Positions 36,604 through 48,071 of a DNA stretch of 64,000 nt are shown here, one piece after another. The stretch comes from Verrucomicrobiales bacterium (GTDB lineage: Bacteria; Verrucomicrobiota; Verrucomicrobiia; Verrucomicrobiales; DEV007). The notes under the pieces were generated by a model. It did no database searches and was not told the DNA's origin. It saw only the letters and a list, made by a program, of their open reading frames with translations. The stretch covers positions 1 through 64,000 of the forward strand of contig JARGPH010000009.1 in NCBI GenBank assembly GCA_029213065.1, in the 5' to 3' direction. A program made the position numbers and the translations under genes. The stretch's first letter is position 1; each line of letters begins with the position of its first letter.

Positions 36604-37878
36604 TCAGCTGAAGAGTTGATTCATGTTATGGGATGCGTTCGAGAAGTTGTCAGTTTCCAGACCGAGGCGCTGCATCAGAGTGATGTAGAGGTCACCGAGG
36701 AGAGGGGCGTCCTTCTTCTCCGCGTCGATCGCAATGTGGCTGCCGTGATTGAATCCGCCACCGGCGACGAGGGTGGGAAGGTTTGCGTTGCTGTGTCGGC
36801 TCGCGTCGCCCATGCCGGTGCCGAGAAGGATCACGGTGTCGTCGAGGAGGGATTTCCCTGCGGTGTTTTTCTTTTCGCTGAGCTGCTTCAGGAATCCCGC
36901 GAAGCAGTGCATGTGGGCTGTTTCAATCGCGACGAGGTCACGGATCATGACGGGATCATTCCCATGGTGGGAAAGTCCGTGGTAGCCGGCACTGAGCGCT
37001 TCCCCATCGAAAGAGAAGACCTGTCCGAGCCCGTGGAGGAAGAGGGAAATGACCCGCGTTGATTCCGTTTCGAGAGCGAGGGTCATGAGGTCATACATGA
37101 TCTCTTCGGCTTCGATTTGGAGATTCGGAGTGATCGGGTCGTAACTCGGCAGTTTGTAACTGGTGGTCGGGACCGGATCATTGATCGTCTCGATTTGGCG
37201 ACCGATTCGTTTTTCGACGGCGCGAAAGGATTCGAAGTATTCTTCCAGTTTGTCGCTGTCGCGGCCGGTGAGTGATTTCTGCAAGCGCATCGCGTCCTCG
37301 CGAACAGGATCGAGAGAGCTCTGGCCACTGCGGAGGAGGTATTCGGAGCGGGTCCGGTCGGCTTCGGAGATGAAGAGTTGTTTGTAGAAGACGCTGGGGC
37401 GTTGGATCATGGGGAGGCCGACTCCCTGCTTCGTGAAGCTCATTGCTTTGGAGACTTCCCCGGCGCCGGCGGTGAGTTCGAACGAGCTGAAGCGTGTCTT
37501 TCCGCTGATCTGATCGGCGATTTGTTGATCGAGCGAATAGGTTTCCGGTCTCGATCCGCAGAGGAAGTTGCTCCAGGAACCATGTCCGTTCGGGGCGCGG
37601 TGATCGAGTCCTGAGAAAACCGTGAATTGGTCACGCTGTCCGCTGAGCGGTTGAAGGGTTGTCGGCATGAGGTAGTCACGCCCCGCTTCTTTCGGGAAAA
37701 AGGCATTTTGGTGCCAGCCGAGCCAGGTGCCGATCGAGATGAAATTCCGTGCCGTAGCGGTCTCTGATGCCGGTGCGGAAAAGGCCTCGAGAGCGGGAAG
37801 GGCAAGCGTGGCCGTGCCGGCTCGCAGAAAAAGGCGGCGGTTGATGGTGTGCAGCGCTGAGGGGCGTTTCGATTTCAT
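36604..37878 (-). CDS. DUF1552 secreted protein
   Basis: 424 residues from the ATG at 37878. Twin-arginine-like leader (NRRLFLRAGTATLALPALEAF), then the DUF1552 domain: FISIGTWLGWHQNAFFP, TVFSGLDHRAPNGHGSWSNF, LPTLVAGGGFNHGSHIAID and YITLMQRLGLETDNFSNAS near the end. DUF1552 genes almost always travel with DUF1592-type genes in this phylum, as here. Possibly a phosphatase-like fold; activity unknown. Confidence 0.93.
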   Translation of the reverse strand: MKSKRPSALHTINRRLFLRAGTATLALPALEAFSAPASETATARNFISIGTWLGWHQNAFFPKEAGRDYLMPTTLQPLSGQRDQFTVFSGLDHRAPNGHGSWSNFLCGSRPETYSLDQQIADQISGKTRFSSFELTAGAGEVSKAMSFTKQGVGLPMIQRPSVFYKQLFISEADRTRSEYLLRSGQSSLDPVREDAMRLQKSLTGRDSDKLEEYFESFRAVEKRIGRQIETINDPVPTTSYKLPSYDPITPNLQIEAEEIMYDLMTLALETESTRVISLFLHGLGQVFSFDGEALSAGYHGLSHHGNDPVMIRDLVAIETAHMHCFAGFLKQLSEKKNTAGKSLLDDTVILLGTGMGDASRHSNANLPTLVAGGGFNHGSHIAIDAEKKDAPLLGDLYITLMQRLGLETDNFSNASHNMNQLFS

Positions 37879-38034
37879 AGCAAACTCTTCGGGAATAAGG
37901 CTCCGGATTCGTTGTTTAGACACGTAAATTTCTTCCAAACGATGGCATGATCAAGGGCCGCGCATCGGTCTAAAGCGAAACTGTCGGCTTCCGCGCGTTG
38001 ACTTTCCTCCCCCCGGGCGATCGCTGTAGTCACC

Positions 38035-38076
38035 TCAATGCGCCTTAATTTGAAGCGCGCGCCCCGGGCGCATTGA
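38035..38076. promoter_or_regulatory. 10-bp perfect inverted repeat ahead of the esterase fusion gene
   Basis: TCAATGCGCC (38035-38044) and GGCGCATTGA (38067-38076) are exact complements separated by 22 bases, ending 13 bases before the ATG at 38090. Could be an operator or a hairpin in the mRNA leader that hides the ribosome site; no Shine-Dalgarno is obvious. Confidence 0.45.
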
Positions 38077-38089
38077 TCTACGGTGCGGG

Positions 38090-39709
38090 ATGCGTTTTTT
38101 AAAGGCCATTTTTCCAGTTTTCGTTGTCTTCGTTTTTTCGTTAGTCCTTAGCGAGGCTGAGGAGGTGAAGCATCATCGGGCGATCCCGTTTGCGAGTCCT
38201 CAGGGCGTGGAGCTGCTTCTCGATCTGCATATTCCGGACGGGGTGGAGAAGCCGCCGCTGGTGATGTTTATCCACGGCGGCGGCTGGACCGGCGGAGGAC
38301 GAGACAAATGCCGACTTGAATGGGTTGCCGGGTATGGATACGCCGTCGCAAGCATTGAATACCGGATGAGCCAGGAGGCTCTTTTCCCGGCGCAGATTGA
38401 GGATTGCAAAGGCGCTTTGCGCTGGCTCCGCGCGAATGCCGGGAAATACGGCTACGACGCCTCGCGGGTGATTGTCGCGGGCACCTCTGCCGGTGGGCAT
38501 CTTGCCGCGCTGATGGGGACGAGCGGGGGTGTCAAAGAACTCGAGGGGACGACGGGCGGGAATGCCGGTGAGTCGTCCCGCGTTGATGGCGTCATTGACT
38601 ATTACGGGCCGAGTGATTTCGTGAAACGGTCGGAGAATCAAAAGGCGAAAACGGATCATCCCAAGGGTGGCGTTTACCGTCTTATCGGTGGACCGGTTCA
38701 GGAAAATCTCGAAGCGGCCCGCTTTGCCAGCCCCGCGACCTACATCAGCAAAGATGACCCGCCGCTTTTGATTTTTCATGGGGACAAGGACAAGACCGTC
38801 TTTCTCGATCAGTCCGAGCATTTTGAAAAACTCTCCCGAGAGGCGGGGCTTGAGGTTCATCTCGAGATCGTTCCCGGTGCCGGGCACGGGTGGAAGACGA
38901 CTGACAAAGAGAGGGAGCTCGTTCTCGCCTTTTTGAAAAAGCATTTTGCGTCAGACGAGAACCACGAGCCGACCAATGCCGAAGAAGCGGCAGAGAAGAA
39001 GGCCGCCGCCGCGGCGAAGATCGATCAACAGTATCAGGCCTGGGTCCTGACACTCTCGCCAAAAGCGCAGGCGTGGGAGAAAGTTCTCCAGTCGGAGTTG
39101 GGCAGCTTCTATCTCCCTATTCACAAGAAAGAAAAAGTGGAGGGAAGATCGAATGCCTGGGACTTCGTCGAGGATGATCCGAAGCTGCCCCGTGTCCTCC
39201 TGATTGGGGATTCCGTTTCCCGTGCCTACACCCTGACAGTTCGCAAAGAGCTCGCGGGAAAGGCCAACGTGCACCGCGCTCCTGCCAATTGCGGGCCGAC
39301 CGCGACGGGTCTGAAGAAGCTGGACCTCTGGATGGGCGACGGGGATTGGGATTACATTCACTTCAATTTCGGAATTCATGACCGCGCGACGCCTCTGCCG
39401 GAATATAGGGAGCGACTCGAAGAACTCGTCACGCGGATGAAGGCGACCGGCGCGACCGTGATCTGGGCGAGCTCCACCCCGCTGCCTGACTTGCCGGAGA
39501 AAAAGTGGACCGCCCTTTCCATGGTGGAGCGCAATGCTGCGGCCGCGGAGATCATGAAAAAGCACGGGGTGAAAATCGACGATCTCTACTCCGCTGTTAA
39601 TCCCCGCTTGGAAGAGTTCCAGCGCCCTGATGACTGCCATTTCGAAGAGCCGGGAAATCAGTTTCTAGGAAGGCAGGTGGCGGCGTTTATTGCGGAGCTG
39701 ATTGAGTAG
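38090..39709 (+). CDS. Secreted two-enzyme fusion: alpha/beta esterase plus SGNH hydrolase
   Basis: 539 residues: signal peptide 1-22; alpha/beta-hydrolase with HGGGW (62-66), GTSAGG (Ser133), HGDKD (Asp232) and GAGHGW (His266); a short Ala/Lys/Glu-rich linker (about 290-312); then an SGNH/GDSL domain with GDS (Ser375), an Asn-containing NFGIHD (426) and DDCH (Asp514, His517). Both active sites look intact. Likely removes acyl groups from plant or algal polysaccharides; the exact esters are unknown. Single gene with a 10-bp inverted repeat in front. Confidence 0.93.
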   Translation: MRFLKAIFPVFVVFVFSLVLSEAEEVKHHRAIPFASPQGVELLLDLHIPDGVEKPPLVMFIHGGGWTGGGRDKCRLEWVAGYGYAVASIEYRMSQEALFPAQIEDCKGALRWLRANAGKYGYDASRVIVAGTSAGGHLAALMGTSGGVKELEGTTGGNAGESSRVDGVIDYYGPSDFVKRSENQKAKTDHPKGGVYRLIGGPVQENLEAARFASPATYISKDDPPLLIFHGDKDKTVFLDQSEHFEKLSREAGLEVHLEIVPGAGHGWKTTDKERELVLAFLKKHFASDENHEPTNAEEAAEKKAAAAAKIDQQYQAWVLTLSPKAQAWEKVLQSELGSFYLPIHKKEKVEGRSNAWDFVEDDPKLPRVLLIGDSVSRAYTLTVRKELAGKANVHRAPANCGPTATGLKKLDLWMGDGDWDYIHFNFGIHDRATPLPEYRERLEELVTRMKATGATVIWASSTPLPDLPEKKWTALSMVERNAAAAEIMKKHGVKIDDLYSAVNPRLEEFQRPDDCHFEEPGNQFLGRQVAAFIAELIE

Positions 39710-39861
39710 ATATACGGGGGTGTGATTTGTTTTTAGACGAGAAACAACCTGAAAATTCTTTCTCCGGGTTTTCCGATGCGTTAGGATATTCGTTGAAATG
39801 CTGCGGCGAAGGTTTCCACTTCGATGTCGCTTTTGTACCCGGACTGACGACAGTCGCTAGT

Positions 39862-39889
39862 TTGAGGACAGGAGCGACGGCGGTAGAAT
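39862..39889 (+). promoter_or_regulatory. Sigma-70-like promoter for the small gene at 39907
   Basis: TTGAGG at 39862-39867 and TAGAAT at 39884-39889 with 16 bases between. A start near 39896 would leave an 11-base leader before ATG 39907. Pattern match only. Confidence 0.4.
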
Positions 39890-39906
39890 ATTCTGTTAGG
39901 CTAGAG

Positions 39907-40233
39907 ATGAATGCAATACACTGGATCGCCCTTATCACGCTTAGCATCATCGGAACGAATATTGCCTCCGCAGAATCAAAGGCTCCGAGGAATTCGTTTC
40001 GCATCGCAGTCGAGGTTCGTGGAGACGACGCGTTGTTCATTGAAGATGTCGAATTCTCTCCGGAGCAAGTTTACGCAGTTCTGATCGCGTGCTCGAAGAT
40101 GAGTCCGGACATTAAACTACAGATTCTCACGGAAGCAGATTCTTCGATTGAAATCATCAGGCGGATCGTCGCTACTGCCGAAGAGTTCGGAATTGATGAG
40201 GTCCAATACGGCGCAAAGGTTCGCGAGGAGTAG
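39907..40233 (+). CDS. Small secreted protein, ExbD/TolR-like C-terminal fold
   Basis: 108 residues: signal peptide (MNAIHWIALITLSIIGTNIASA), then VEFSPEQVYAVLIACSKMSP, IKLQILTEADSSIEIIRRIV and EFGIDEVQYGAKVREE. The helix-strand-helix-strand order and the final GIDEVQ strand resemble the periplasmic domain of ExbD/TolR, but without the N-terminal membrane helix and Asp. Function unknown. It begins 5 bases after a GTTAGGC heptamer. Confidence 0.65.
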   Translation: MNAIHWIALITLSIIGTNIASAESKAPRNSFRIAVEVRGDDALFIEDVEFSPEQVYAVLIACSKMSPDIKLQILTEADSSIEIIRRIVATAEEFGIDEVQYGAKVREE

Positions 40234-40386
40234 CGTGAGACCGGACAAGGAGCGAACAAGCCGGAGATGGCAAGCCATATCCCGTTTGCAGTCGGTTGAC
40301 TTCCGTAGCCCGTTTCCGTATCCTGCTTTCGAGGCCGCGCCCCCGGATAGGGCTGCGATTCCTCAAACGTTCTCTGAAGAAATATA

Positions 40387-40752
40387 ATGCTGACGTGGGA
40401 TGAGTCCGAAGTCATCTCCTGCTTGGAGGTCGTTCCCGAAGAAGGGCTGCCGGGGCACGGTGTTCATCACACATTCACCGTGCATCGGAATGGCCTTCGA
40501 TTAGAGCTTCATGTTCGGCAGTATGATGGAGATGTATCCGTGACCGTTCTCCGCGATGGGCAGGATTCACCTGTTTTTCGGCATGAGATATTGGGGTGTA
40601 AGGGCATGCGGGTTGTCACGGAGCATGGTCGTGAATACATTGAGATCGCTCCTCCCGATCCATCCTATGGACGCTATGACGGATACTCTCCAATCCCGTG
40701 GGGACTGAGGGTATTCGCGAAGCCCGAAATTTCAGTCACTACTTTCACCTAA
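40387..40752 (+). CDS. Hypothetical beta-rich protein
   Basis: 121 residues, no signal peptide. Mostly alternating strands (HHTFTVHRNGLRLELHVRQY, VSVTVLRDGQDSPVFRHEI, MRVVTEHGREYIEIAPP), suggesting a small beta-sandwich. Not recognised. Its stop codon TAA lies inside ACCTAAC, a heptamer typical of an attC R'' box, followed by an attC-like stretch. Confidence 0.6.
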   Translation: MLTWDESEVISCLEVVPEEGLPGHGVHHTFTVHRNGLRLELHVRQYDGDVSVTVLRDGQDSPVFRHEILGCKGMRVVTEHGREYIEIAPPDPSYGRYDGYSPIPWGLRVFAKPEISVTTFT

Positions 40753-40913
40753 CGCCTGCGATGGCCGGAAGACCAGAAACCAAAACGGATCGAACAAGAT
40801 GCTGCGGTGAAGATTCTGAGGAACAAGTGAATTATCAGTGAACTGAAACAGCGCTAACCCCCGCGTTTTCCCGGGAAAACGGTTTGCGGTGAGGGGACTC
40901 TATAGCGTTAGAT
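40747..40913. other. Possible attC-like or promoter region before SpmAB gene
   Basis: ACCTAACGC at 40749 matches the complement of GCGTTAGAT at 40905-40913 at eight of nine bases, as in attC outer arms, and one gene's stop codon falls in it. But the inner arms do not pair, the length (about 165) is high, and TTAGAT at 40908 is equally good as a -10 box with TTGCGG upstream. A separate perfect palindrome GTTTTCCCGGGAAAAC lies in the middle. Ambiguous. Confidence 0.3.
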
Positions 40914-40919
40914 AGGATT

Positions 40920-42302
40920 ATGCTGAACTGGATTTGGATGGGGATGATTGTGATCGGTGTCGTTGTCGCGGCGCTGTTGGATCAATTGAGTGGTGCCAAC
41001 GGGATCGTTGAGGGAATGTTTTCGATGATCAAGGTCGGCGTTGTCAATATTGTGATCCCGCTCAGTGCGGTCATGATGCTCTGGCTGGGGATCATGCGAC
41101 TCGCAGAGAAGTCGGGAATGATCCAGGTGGTCTCCCGCGCGGTTCGTCCCGTCATGAAGCGTCTCTTTCCCGAGGTGCCCCCGGATCACCCCGCGATGAG
41201 CGCGATGGTCATGAACATGGCAGCGAACATGCTCGGTCTCGGGAATGCGGCGACTCCGCTGGGGCTTAAGGCGATGCAGCATCTTGATGATTTAAATCCT
41301 AACAAGGGCACGGCGACGAATGCGATGTGCACCTTTCTCGCGATCAACACGAGTTCGGTGACTCTGATCCCGGCCACGGCGATCGGGTTGCTCGCGGCGC
41401 AGGGGATTGCGGAGCCTTATGCGATTGTCGGGACGACGATAGGGGCCACGCTCGTTTCGACGACGGTTGCGATTATTGCGGTGAAGCTTCTCGAAAGGTT
41501 ACCTGTCTTCAATCGTGAAATTGTATCGGAGGAGGTCGTTGAGGAGGAAACAAGCGCCAAAGAAGAGATTTCGCGGAAGCTTTCCGGACGCGGGAAGGCC
41601 GTGGTAGCGGTCGTTCTCCTTATGTTTGCCGGGATCGTCTATCTCGAGACGGTTCCGGATCAGCGGGTTCGCCTGCAGGAGGCGCTCGGGCTCCGTGAAG
41701 TGGCGATTCAGCTCGATGCGGAAACGCCGAGTCTGGACGAAGTGAAACCGGAGGGGGAGGACCCGCTCTGGCAGAGAACAGTATCTGCTATCTCGGTGGC
41801 GGCGATACCGTTTGTGCTTGTCTTTTTCATCGTCTTTGCAGCGCTCAAAAGAATCCCTGTTTACGAGGAATTTGTCGAAGGTGCCAAGGAGGGGTGGCAG
41901 GTCGCGGTCCGAATCATGCCGTTTATTGTCGCGATGTTAGCGGCGCTGGCGATGTTGAGAAATTCAGGGGCGCTTTTCCTTTTTCAAAACCTGCTCCGCC
42001 CCGTTCTGGAGTTTGTTCATTTTCCCGCGGAGTTGGTGCCGATGGCATTGATGCGCCCGCTCAGTGGTAGTGGCAGTCAGGGCGTTCTCGTTGAGATCCT
42101 CACGAATGAAGGACTTTCCGAGACCTTGAAATACACCGCAGCCACGATGTTCGGATCGACGGAAACGACCTTCTACGTTCTCGCGGTTTATTTCGGCTCG
42201 GTGGCGGTGCGCCGGACCCGTCATGCTCTCGTTGCGGGGCTCACCGCTGACCTTGCCGGAGTCATCGCTGCGGTCGTGATTTGCCGCGCCATGTTCGGGT
42301 GA
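40920..42302 (+). CDS. Fused SpmA-SpmB nucleoside-recognition (Gate) membrane protein
   Basis: 460 residues, about ten membrane helices. The first half is SpmA-like (MLNWIWMGMIVIGVVVAALL, MAANMLGLGNAATPLGLKAM, LAINTSSVTLIPATAIGL); the second is SpmB-like (FVEGAKEGWQVAVRIMPFI, MALMRPLSGSGSQGVLVEIL, FGSTETTFYVLAVYFGSV). The two halves are separate genes in Bacillus and fused here, as in many Gram-negatives. Gate-domain proteins bind or move nucleoside-like ligands; here the role is not sporulation. Directly followed by the DUF255 gene. Confidence 0.92.
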   Translation: MLNWIWMGMIVIGVVVAALLDQLSGANGIVEGMFSMIKVGVVNIVIPLSAVMMLWLGIMRLAEKSGMIQVVSRAVRPVMKRLFPEVPPDHPAMSAMVMNMAANMLGLGNAATPLGLKAMQHLDDLNPNKGTATNAMCTFLAINTSSVTLIPATAIGLLAAQGIAEPYAIVGTTIGATLVSTTVAIIAVKLLERLPVFNREIVSEEVVEEETSAKEEISRKLSGRGKAVVAVVLLMFAGIVYLETVPDQRVRLQEALGLREVAIQLDAETPSLDEVKPEGEDPLWQRTVSAISVAAIPFVLVFFIVFAALKRIPVYEEFVEGAKEGWQVAVRIMPFIVAMLAALAMLRNSGALFLFQNLLRPVLEFVHFPAELVPMALMRPLSGSGSQGVLVEILTNEGLSETLKYTAATMFGSTETTFYVLAVYFGSVAVRRTRHALVAGLTADLAGVIAAVVICRAMFG

Positions 42303-42356
42303 TTGCGTATCCAAGAAGGATGGCGGAGGTGGCGCTTCCGTGCCACGCTACGGCCT

Positions 42357-44534
42357 ATGCGTACGTTTTTTGTCGCCCTTTCAATCTTCTGCCTTCCACT
42401 TCCCATTATGAGCCACGCTGCCGAAGGCCATTCCCGCAAGCCGCTTCCACCTCAGGAGGAGATTGCGAAGCTGCCGGCGGACGGGGGAGAGGAATTCAAC
42501 CGGCTCGTTTTTTCTCAGAGCCCGTATTTGCTGCAGCACGCACGAAATCCGGTCGACTGGTGGCCTTGGGGCGAGGAGGCTTTTGAGCAGGCCCGGAAGG
42601 AGAACAAAATGGTTTTCCTCAGCATTGGCTACACGACCTGTCACTGGTGTCACGTCATGGAGCACGAGTCGTTCGAGGATCCCGACGTCGCGGCGCTGAT
42701 CAATGAGCATTGCATCGCGGTAAAAGTAGACCGGGAAGAGCGTCCCGATATTGACGAGGTCTACATGCAGATCACCCAGGCGATCACCGGCGGTGGCGGT
42801 TGGCCCATGACGGTGATGCTGACCCCTGACAAACATGCCTTTTTCGCGGGAACCTATTTTCCGAAAGAGCCGGTTGCGGGCCGGCCCGGGATCAAGCAGG
42901 TCGTCACGGAGTTGGCGAAGGCGTGGACTGAGAGACGTGAGGAAGTGGATTCGACGGCGTTGAATATTTCTGAGCAGATGGCGCAGATGATGGGGGGATC
43001 GCCGGGTGCTGACCTTGATCCATCTGTTTTTCAAACCGCGTTTAATCAGTTCGTGGAGCGCTATGATGAAGAGAAGGGTGGCTTCGCGATGCGTCCTAAG
43101 TTTCCGGTCCCGCCGAACCTGATGTTTCTGATGCGCTATTCGCAGCGGACCGGCAGTGAAGAGGCTCTCGCGATGGTCGAGAAGACCCTCACGGAGATGC
43201 GACGCGGCGGAATTTATGATCATGTCGGCTTCGGGATTCACCGGTATTCAACGGACCGGGAATGGCTCGTGCCTCACTTTGAGAAAATGCTCTATGATCA
43301 GGCGCTGGTTTCGACAGCTTTTGTCGAGGCATACGAGCTGACTGGGAAGGAACTTTACGCCCGGGCCGCGCGTGAGATTCTTGAGTATGTCGAGCGGGAC
43401 ATGACCGATGAGGTAGGCGGATTTTTCTCGGCCGAGGATGCTGACAGCGAAGGGGAGGAGGGCAAATTCTACGTTTGGACGAACGCTGAAGTAGCTGATG
43501 TGTTAGGCGAAGAGGATGCTGAGTTCTTCATGGAAATGTTTCGCTTCGAAGAGGAGGGGAATTTCGTGGAGGAGACGGCGCGGAAGAAAACCGGTGCCAA
43601 TATTCCCCACCTCCGCGAGGAGCTCCTCGATGAAGCGCTGAAGCGGGTCGAGCCGATGAGGGCGAAGTTGTTCGCGCATCGTGAGGGGCGGGTTCATCCG
43701 CAGAAGGATGACAAGATTCTCACGGACTGGAACGGATTGATGATTTCCGCTTATGCGAGAGCAGCGCAGGCACTTGGAGATGAGAGATACGCGGCGATAG
43801 CAACGAAAGCGGCGGATTTTGTTCTGGAGAAGCTTCGCACCGATGACGGTCGACTCGTGAAGCGTTATCGTCAGGGGGAGGCCGGGCTTGCTGCGCACCT
43901 CGAGGATTACGCGTTCATGATTTGGGGATTGCTGGATCTTTATGAAACGACTTTTGAGATTCGTTATCTGGAACAGGCAATCACCTTTCAGCAAATGCTC
44001 GATGAGCATTTCCGGGACGATGAGGCGGGCGGTTACTTCACCGTCGCGGACGATGGTGAGCAGCTCATCGTCCGCGCCAAAAAACTGTATGGCGGAGCGA
44101 TCCCGTCGGGGAATGCGGTTTCGATCGGTAATCTGGCGCGTCTCTATCGCATGACGGGGCGGCCCGAATACGGGCAGGGCGTCGACGAGCTGATCCGCGC
44201 TTTCTCAGGCGAGATCGCCGAAAACGCTATGGTCTATCCCCTGGTGATGACGTGGCTGGATTTCCATCTCGAGCCGGGTCATGAGATCGTGATCAGCGCT
44301 CCGACTCTGGAAGAGGCGAAGCCTATGATAGAGGCTTTGCATAAAGGTTTCCGTCCCGGACAGGTCGTGCTCGTTCGCACTGACGAGAATGCGGAGACGC
44401 TGGGACGCGTCGCCGGTTTTACTGAAACGCAGGCGCCGATCGGAGGCAAGGCAACGGCCTATGTTTGCAGAAGCTTTGCCTGTAAGCTTCCGACGACTGA
44501 CGTCGCCGAAATGTTGAAATCGCTCTCAGAGTAG
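42357..44534 (+). CDS. Secreted thioredoxin-domain DUF255 (YyaL/Spata20-like) protein
   Basis: 725 residues from the ATG at 42357, which gives a signal peptide ([21 protein letters not shown]); an in-frame TTG at 42303 would precede it by 18 codons. N-terminal thioredoxin-like domain with [20 protein letters not shown] (redox CHWC) and [14 protein letters not shown], then an (alpha/alpha)6 catalytic-like barrel ([58 protein letters not shown]). Activity unknown; related proteins are linked to protein quality or sugar epimerases. Follows SpmAB by 54 bases. Confidence 0.93.
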   Translation: MRTFFVALSIFCLPLPIMSHAAEGHSRKPLPPQEEIAKLPADGGEEFNRLVFSQSPYLLQHARNPVDWWPWGEEAFEQARKENKMVFLSIGYTTCHWCHVMEHESFEDPDVAALINEHCIAVKVDREERPDIDEVYMQITQAITGGGGWPMTVMLTPDKHAFFAGTYFPKEPVAGRPGIKQVVTELAKAWTERREEVDSTALNISEQMAQMMGGSPGADLDPSVFQTAFNQFVERYDEEKGGFAMRPKFPVPPNLMFLMRYSQRTGSEEALAMVEKTLTEMRRGGIYDHVGFGIHRYSTDREWLVPHFEKMLYDQALVSTAFVEAYELTGKELYARAAREILEYVERDMTDEVGGFFSAEDADSEGEEGKFYVWTNAEVADVLGEEDAEFFMEMFRFEEEGNFVEETARKKTGANIPHLREELLDEALKRVEPMRAKLFAHREGRVHPQKDDKILTDWNGLMISAYARAAQALGDERYAAIATKAADFVLEKLRTDDGRLVKRYRQGEAGLAAHLEDYAFMIWGLLDLYETTFEIRYLEQAITFQQMLDEHFRDDEAGGYFTVADDGEQLIVRAKKLYGGAIPSGNAVSIGNLARLYRMTGRPEYGQGVDELIRAFSGEIAENAMVYPLVMTWLDFHLEPGHEIVISAPTLEEAKPMIEALHKGFRPGQVVLVRTDENAETLGRVAGFTETQAPIGGKATAYVCRSFACKLPTTDVAEMLKSLSE

Positions 44535-44553
44535 GGAGCGTCAGTTTGAGAAA

Positions 44554-46605
<2,052 letters not shown>

Positions 46606-46741
46606 AATGACAAAATGGTAGAAATGAACCACCTGTCATCAGATATAGGTAGGCGACACGGTGGACGCGCACTCTACCGCGAATCGGGTAAAGCGAAAGC
46701 AGAACCTTTTAGAAGCGATTGGAGACGAATTGCCGCGCGAC

Positions 46742-47266
46742 CTAGGACCGAATCTTATCGGCGCTGGTATCGAGGCGGTTCGGAGCGAGGGCCGACGCAG
46801 AACTGGAGCGACGATCGGGGCGGTTTCGCTTTGCTTTGAGAAGCGCTGCGATTTCCCGACGAAGGGTTCGGAGGTCGAATGGCTTCGTCATGAAGACGTC
46901 GCATCCTGCTGAGAGAGCGTCCCGGCGCATGTTGTCGTCCGCGTTGCCCGATGCTGCGAGGACAGGAATCGATTCGAGACCGTGTTCGGGAAGTTTGAGA
47001 TGCTTCGCCATCGTGATGCCATCCATAATCGGCATTTCGATATCCGTGATGATGAGATGCGGTCGAACTTCTCCGTTGATCAACAGTTCAAGCGCCTCTT
47101 CCCCGTTCGCGGCTTCGACCACTTCGTATCCAGCATTGGCCAGAATCTTGCGCAACAGCACCCTGTTGGGAAGCATGTCGTCGATCACAAGAATCGTGAA
47201 GCAGTTTGCGGGGGGCAGACTGATTGAGATTGAGTGGTGTTGGTGAGGGGTCATCCTTGAGTTCAT
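46742..47266 (-). CDS. Single-domain (REC) response regulator
   Basis: 174 residues with one receiver domain: acidic pocket D29-D30 (ILVIDD), phosphoacceptor Asp75 in LIITDIEMPIMDG, Thr/Ser in LAASGN, and Lys128 in FMTKPF. N-terminal 20 and C-terminal 30 residues are polar and unstructured; there is no DNA-binding domain. Works probably by protein contact with a kinase encoded elsewhere. Monocistronic; ends 136 bases before the helicase start. Confidence 0.93.
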   Translation of the reverse strand: MNSRMTPHQHHSISISLPPANCFTILVIDDMLPNRVLLRKILANAGYEVVEAANGEEALELLINGEVRPHLIITDIEMPIMDGITMAKHLKLPEHGLESIPVLAASGNADDNMRRDALSAGCDVFMTKPFDLRTLRREIAALLKAKRNRPDRRSSSASALAPNRLDTSADKIRS

Positions 47267-47602
47267 TACACTATTGAACAGTTAATTAAGAAACACAAAT
47301 GTTTAAGATGTATGTAACAATTTGACGAATAATGTTCAAAATGAAGGCGATTATTTCGAAATAATCAGAATTTCCTTATGTTTTCAGGGTTTCGCGATTG
47401 AGTTCAGTTACAATAGGGCGGGCGATTCCGCGGATTTTCGGGGGCAGCGCATTCGCGTGTGGGCCCTCTTTTCAGCCCGGTTCAGGAGTCTGCGGGGGGC
47501 GTTGCGATGACTTGACGCGATGATCAATTCGTCGTTCATTTAAGCAGGGAATGGCGCCGAACTGATTTGGGGACATTCTTTGAGAACACAATCAGGCGAA
47601 CC
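47267..47602. other. AT-rich intergenic region with an 18-bp palindrome
   Basis: No gene seen. The first 130 bases are much more AT-rich than the surroundings. GATTATTTCGAAATAATC at 47349-47366 is a perfect palindrome, a good candidate operator for either the response regulator (start 47266) or the YqjD-like operon (start 47603). The GC-rich second half should hold the operon promoter. Confidence 0.6.
47349..47366. promoter_or_regulatory. 18-bp perfect palindrome
   Basis: GATTATTTCGAAATAATC is identical to its complement over all 18 bases. Located 83 bases upstream of the response-regulator start and 237 bases upstream of the YqjD-like start. Binding protein unknown. Confidence 0.5.
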
Positions 47603-48001
47603 ATGACCGAGAAGAAATCAGCAAAGGAAGTGGAGGATGAAGTCGTTTCGGCGGACGAGGCGAAAAAGCACATCGAATCCAGTAAAGAACTGGCCGAAGA
47701 GGCGGCGCGTGAGTTGAGGCTCGCGGCAGCGGAAAAAGCGAGGGAGCTGCGGGAAGCGGCTCTGAAGGCGAAGGAGGAATATCAGAGTCTTGTCCGTGAG
47801 CATGCCGAGCATTTTCAGCATGAGGCGGTCGATAAGGCGAATCAGTATAAGGAGTTCGCTGAAGAGTCTTTTTCCGAGGCTCAGGAGCGAATCGGAGATT
47901 ACCAACAGCAGGGCGAGGACTACGTGCGAGAGAATCCCCTCAAGGCGGTTCTCATTGCCCTCGGTGCCGGATTCATTCTTGCGAAGATTTTTCGCCACTG
48001 A
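47603..48001 (+). CDS. YqjD/ElaB-like (DUF883) membrane-anchored protein
   Basis: 132 residues from the ATG at 47603 (a TTG at 47567 in frame is the alternative). A long charged coiled coil rich in Ala, Glu and Lys (ELAEEAARELRLAAAEKARE) ends in one membrane helix with the signature ENPLKAVLIALGAGFILAKI. ElaB/YqjD proteins tether to the membrane and, in E. coli, bind ribosomes in stationary phase. First gene of a three-gene run matching the yqjD-yqjE-yqjK order. Confidence 0.9.
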   Translation: MTEKKSAKEVEDEVVSADEAKKHIESSKELAEEAARELRLAAAEKARELREAALKAKEEYQSLVREHAEHFQHEAVDKANQYKEFAEESFSEAQERIGDYQQQGEDYVRENPLKAVLIALGAGFILAKIFRH

Positions 48002-48071
48002 TCTCACCGCGAGCTGCGCTTTTTCTAAAAGGAGGAGGCGTTGAGGTTTTCTTATCACTATTGCCTTTTAC

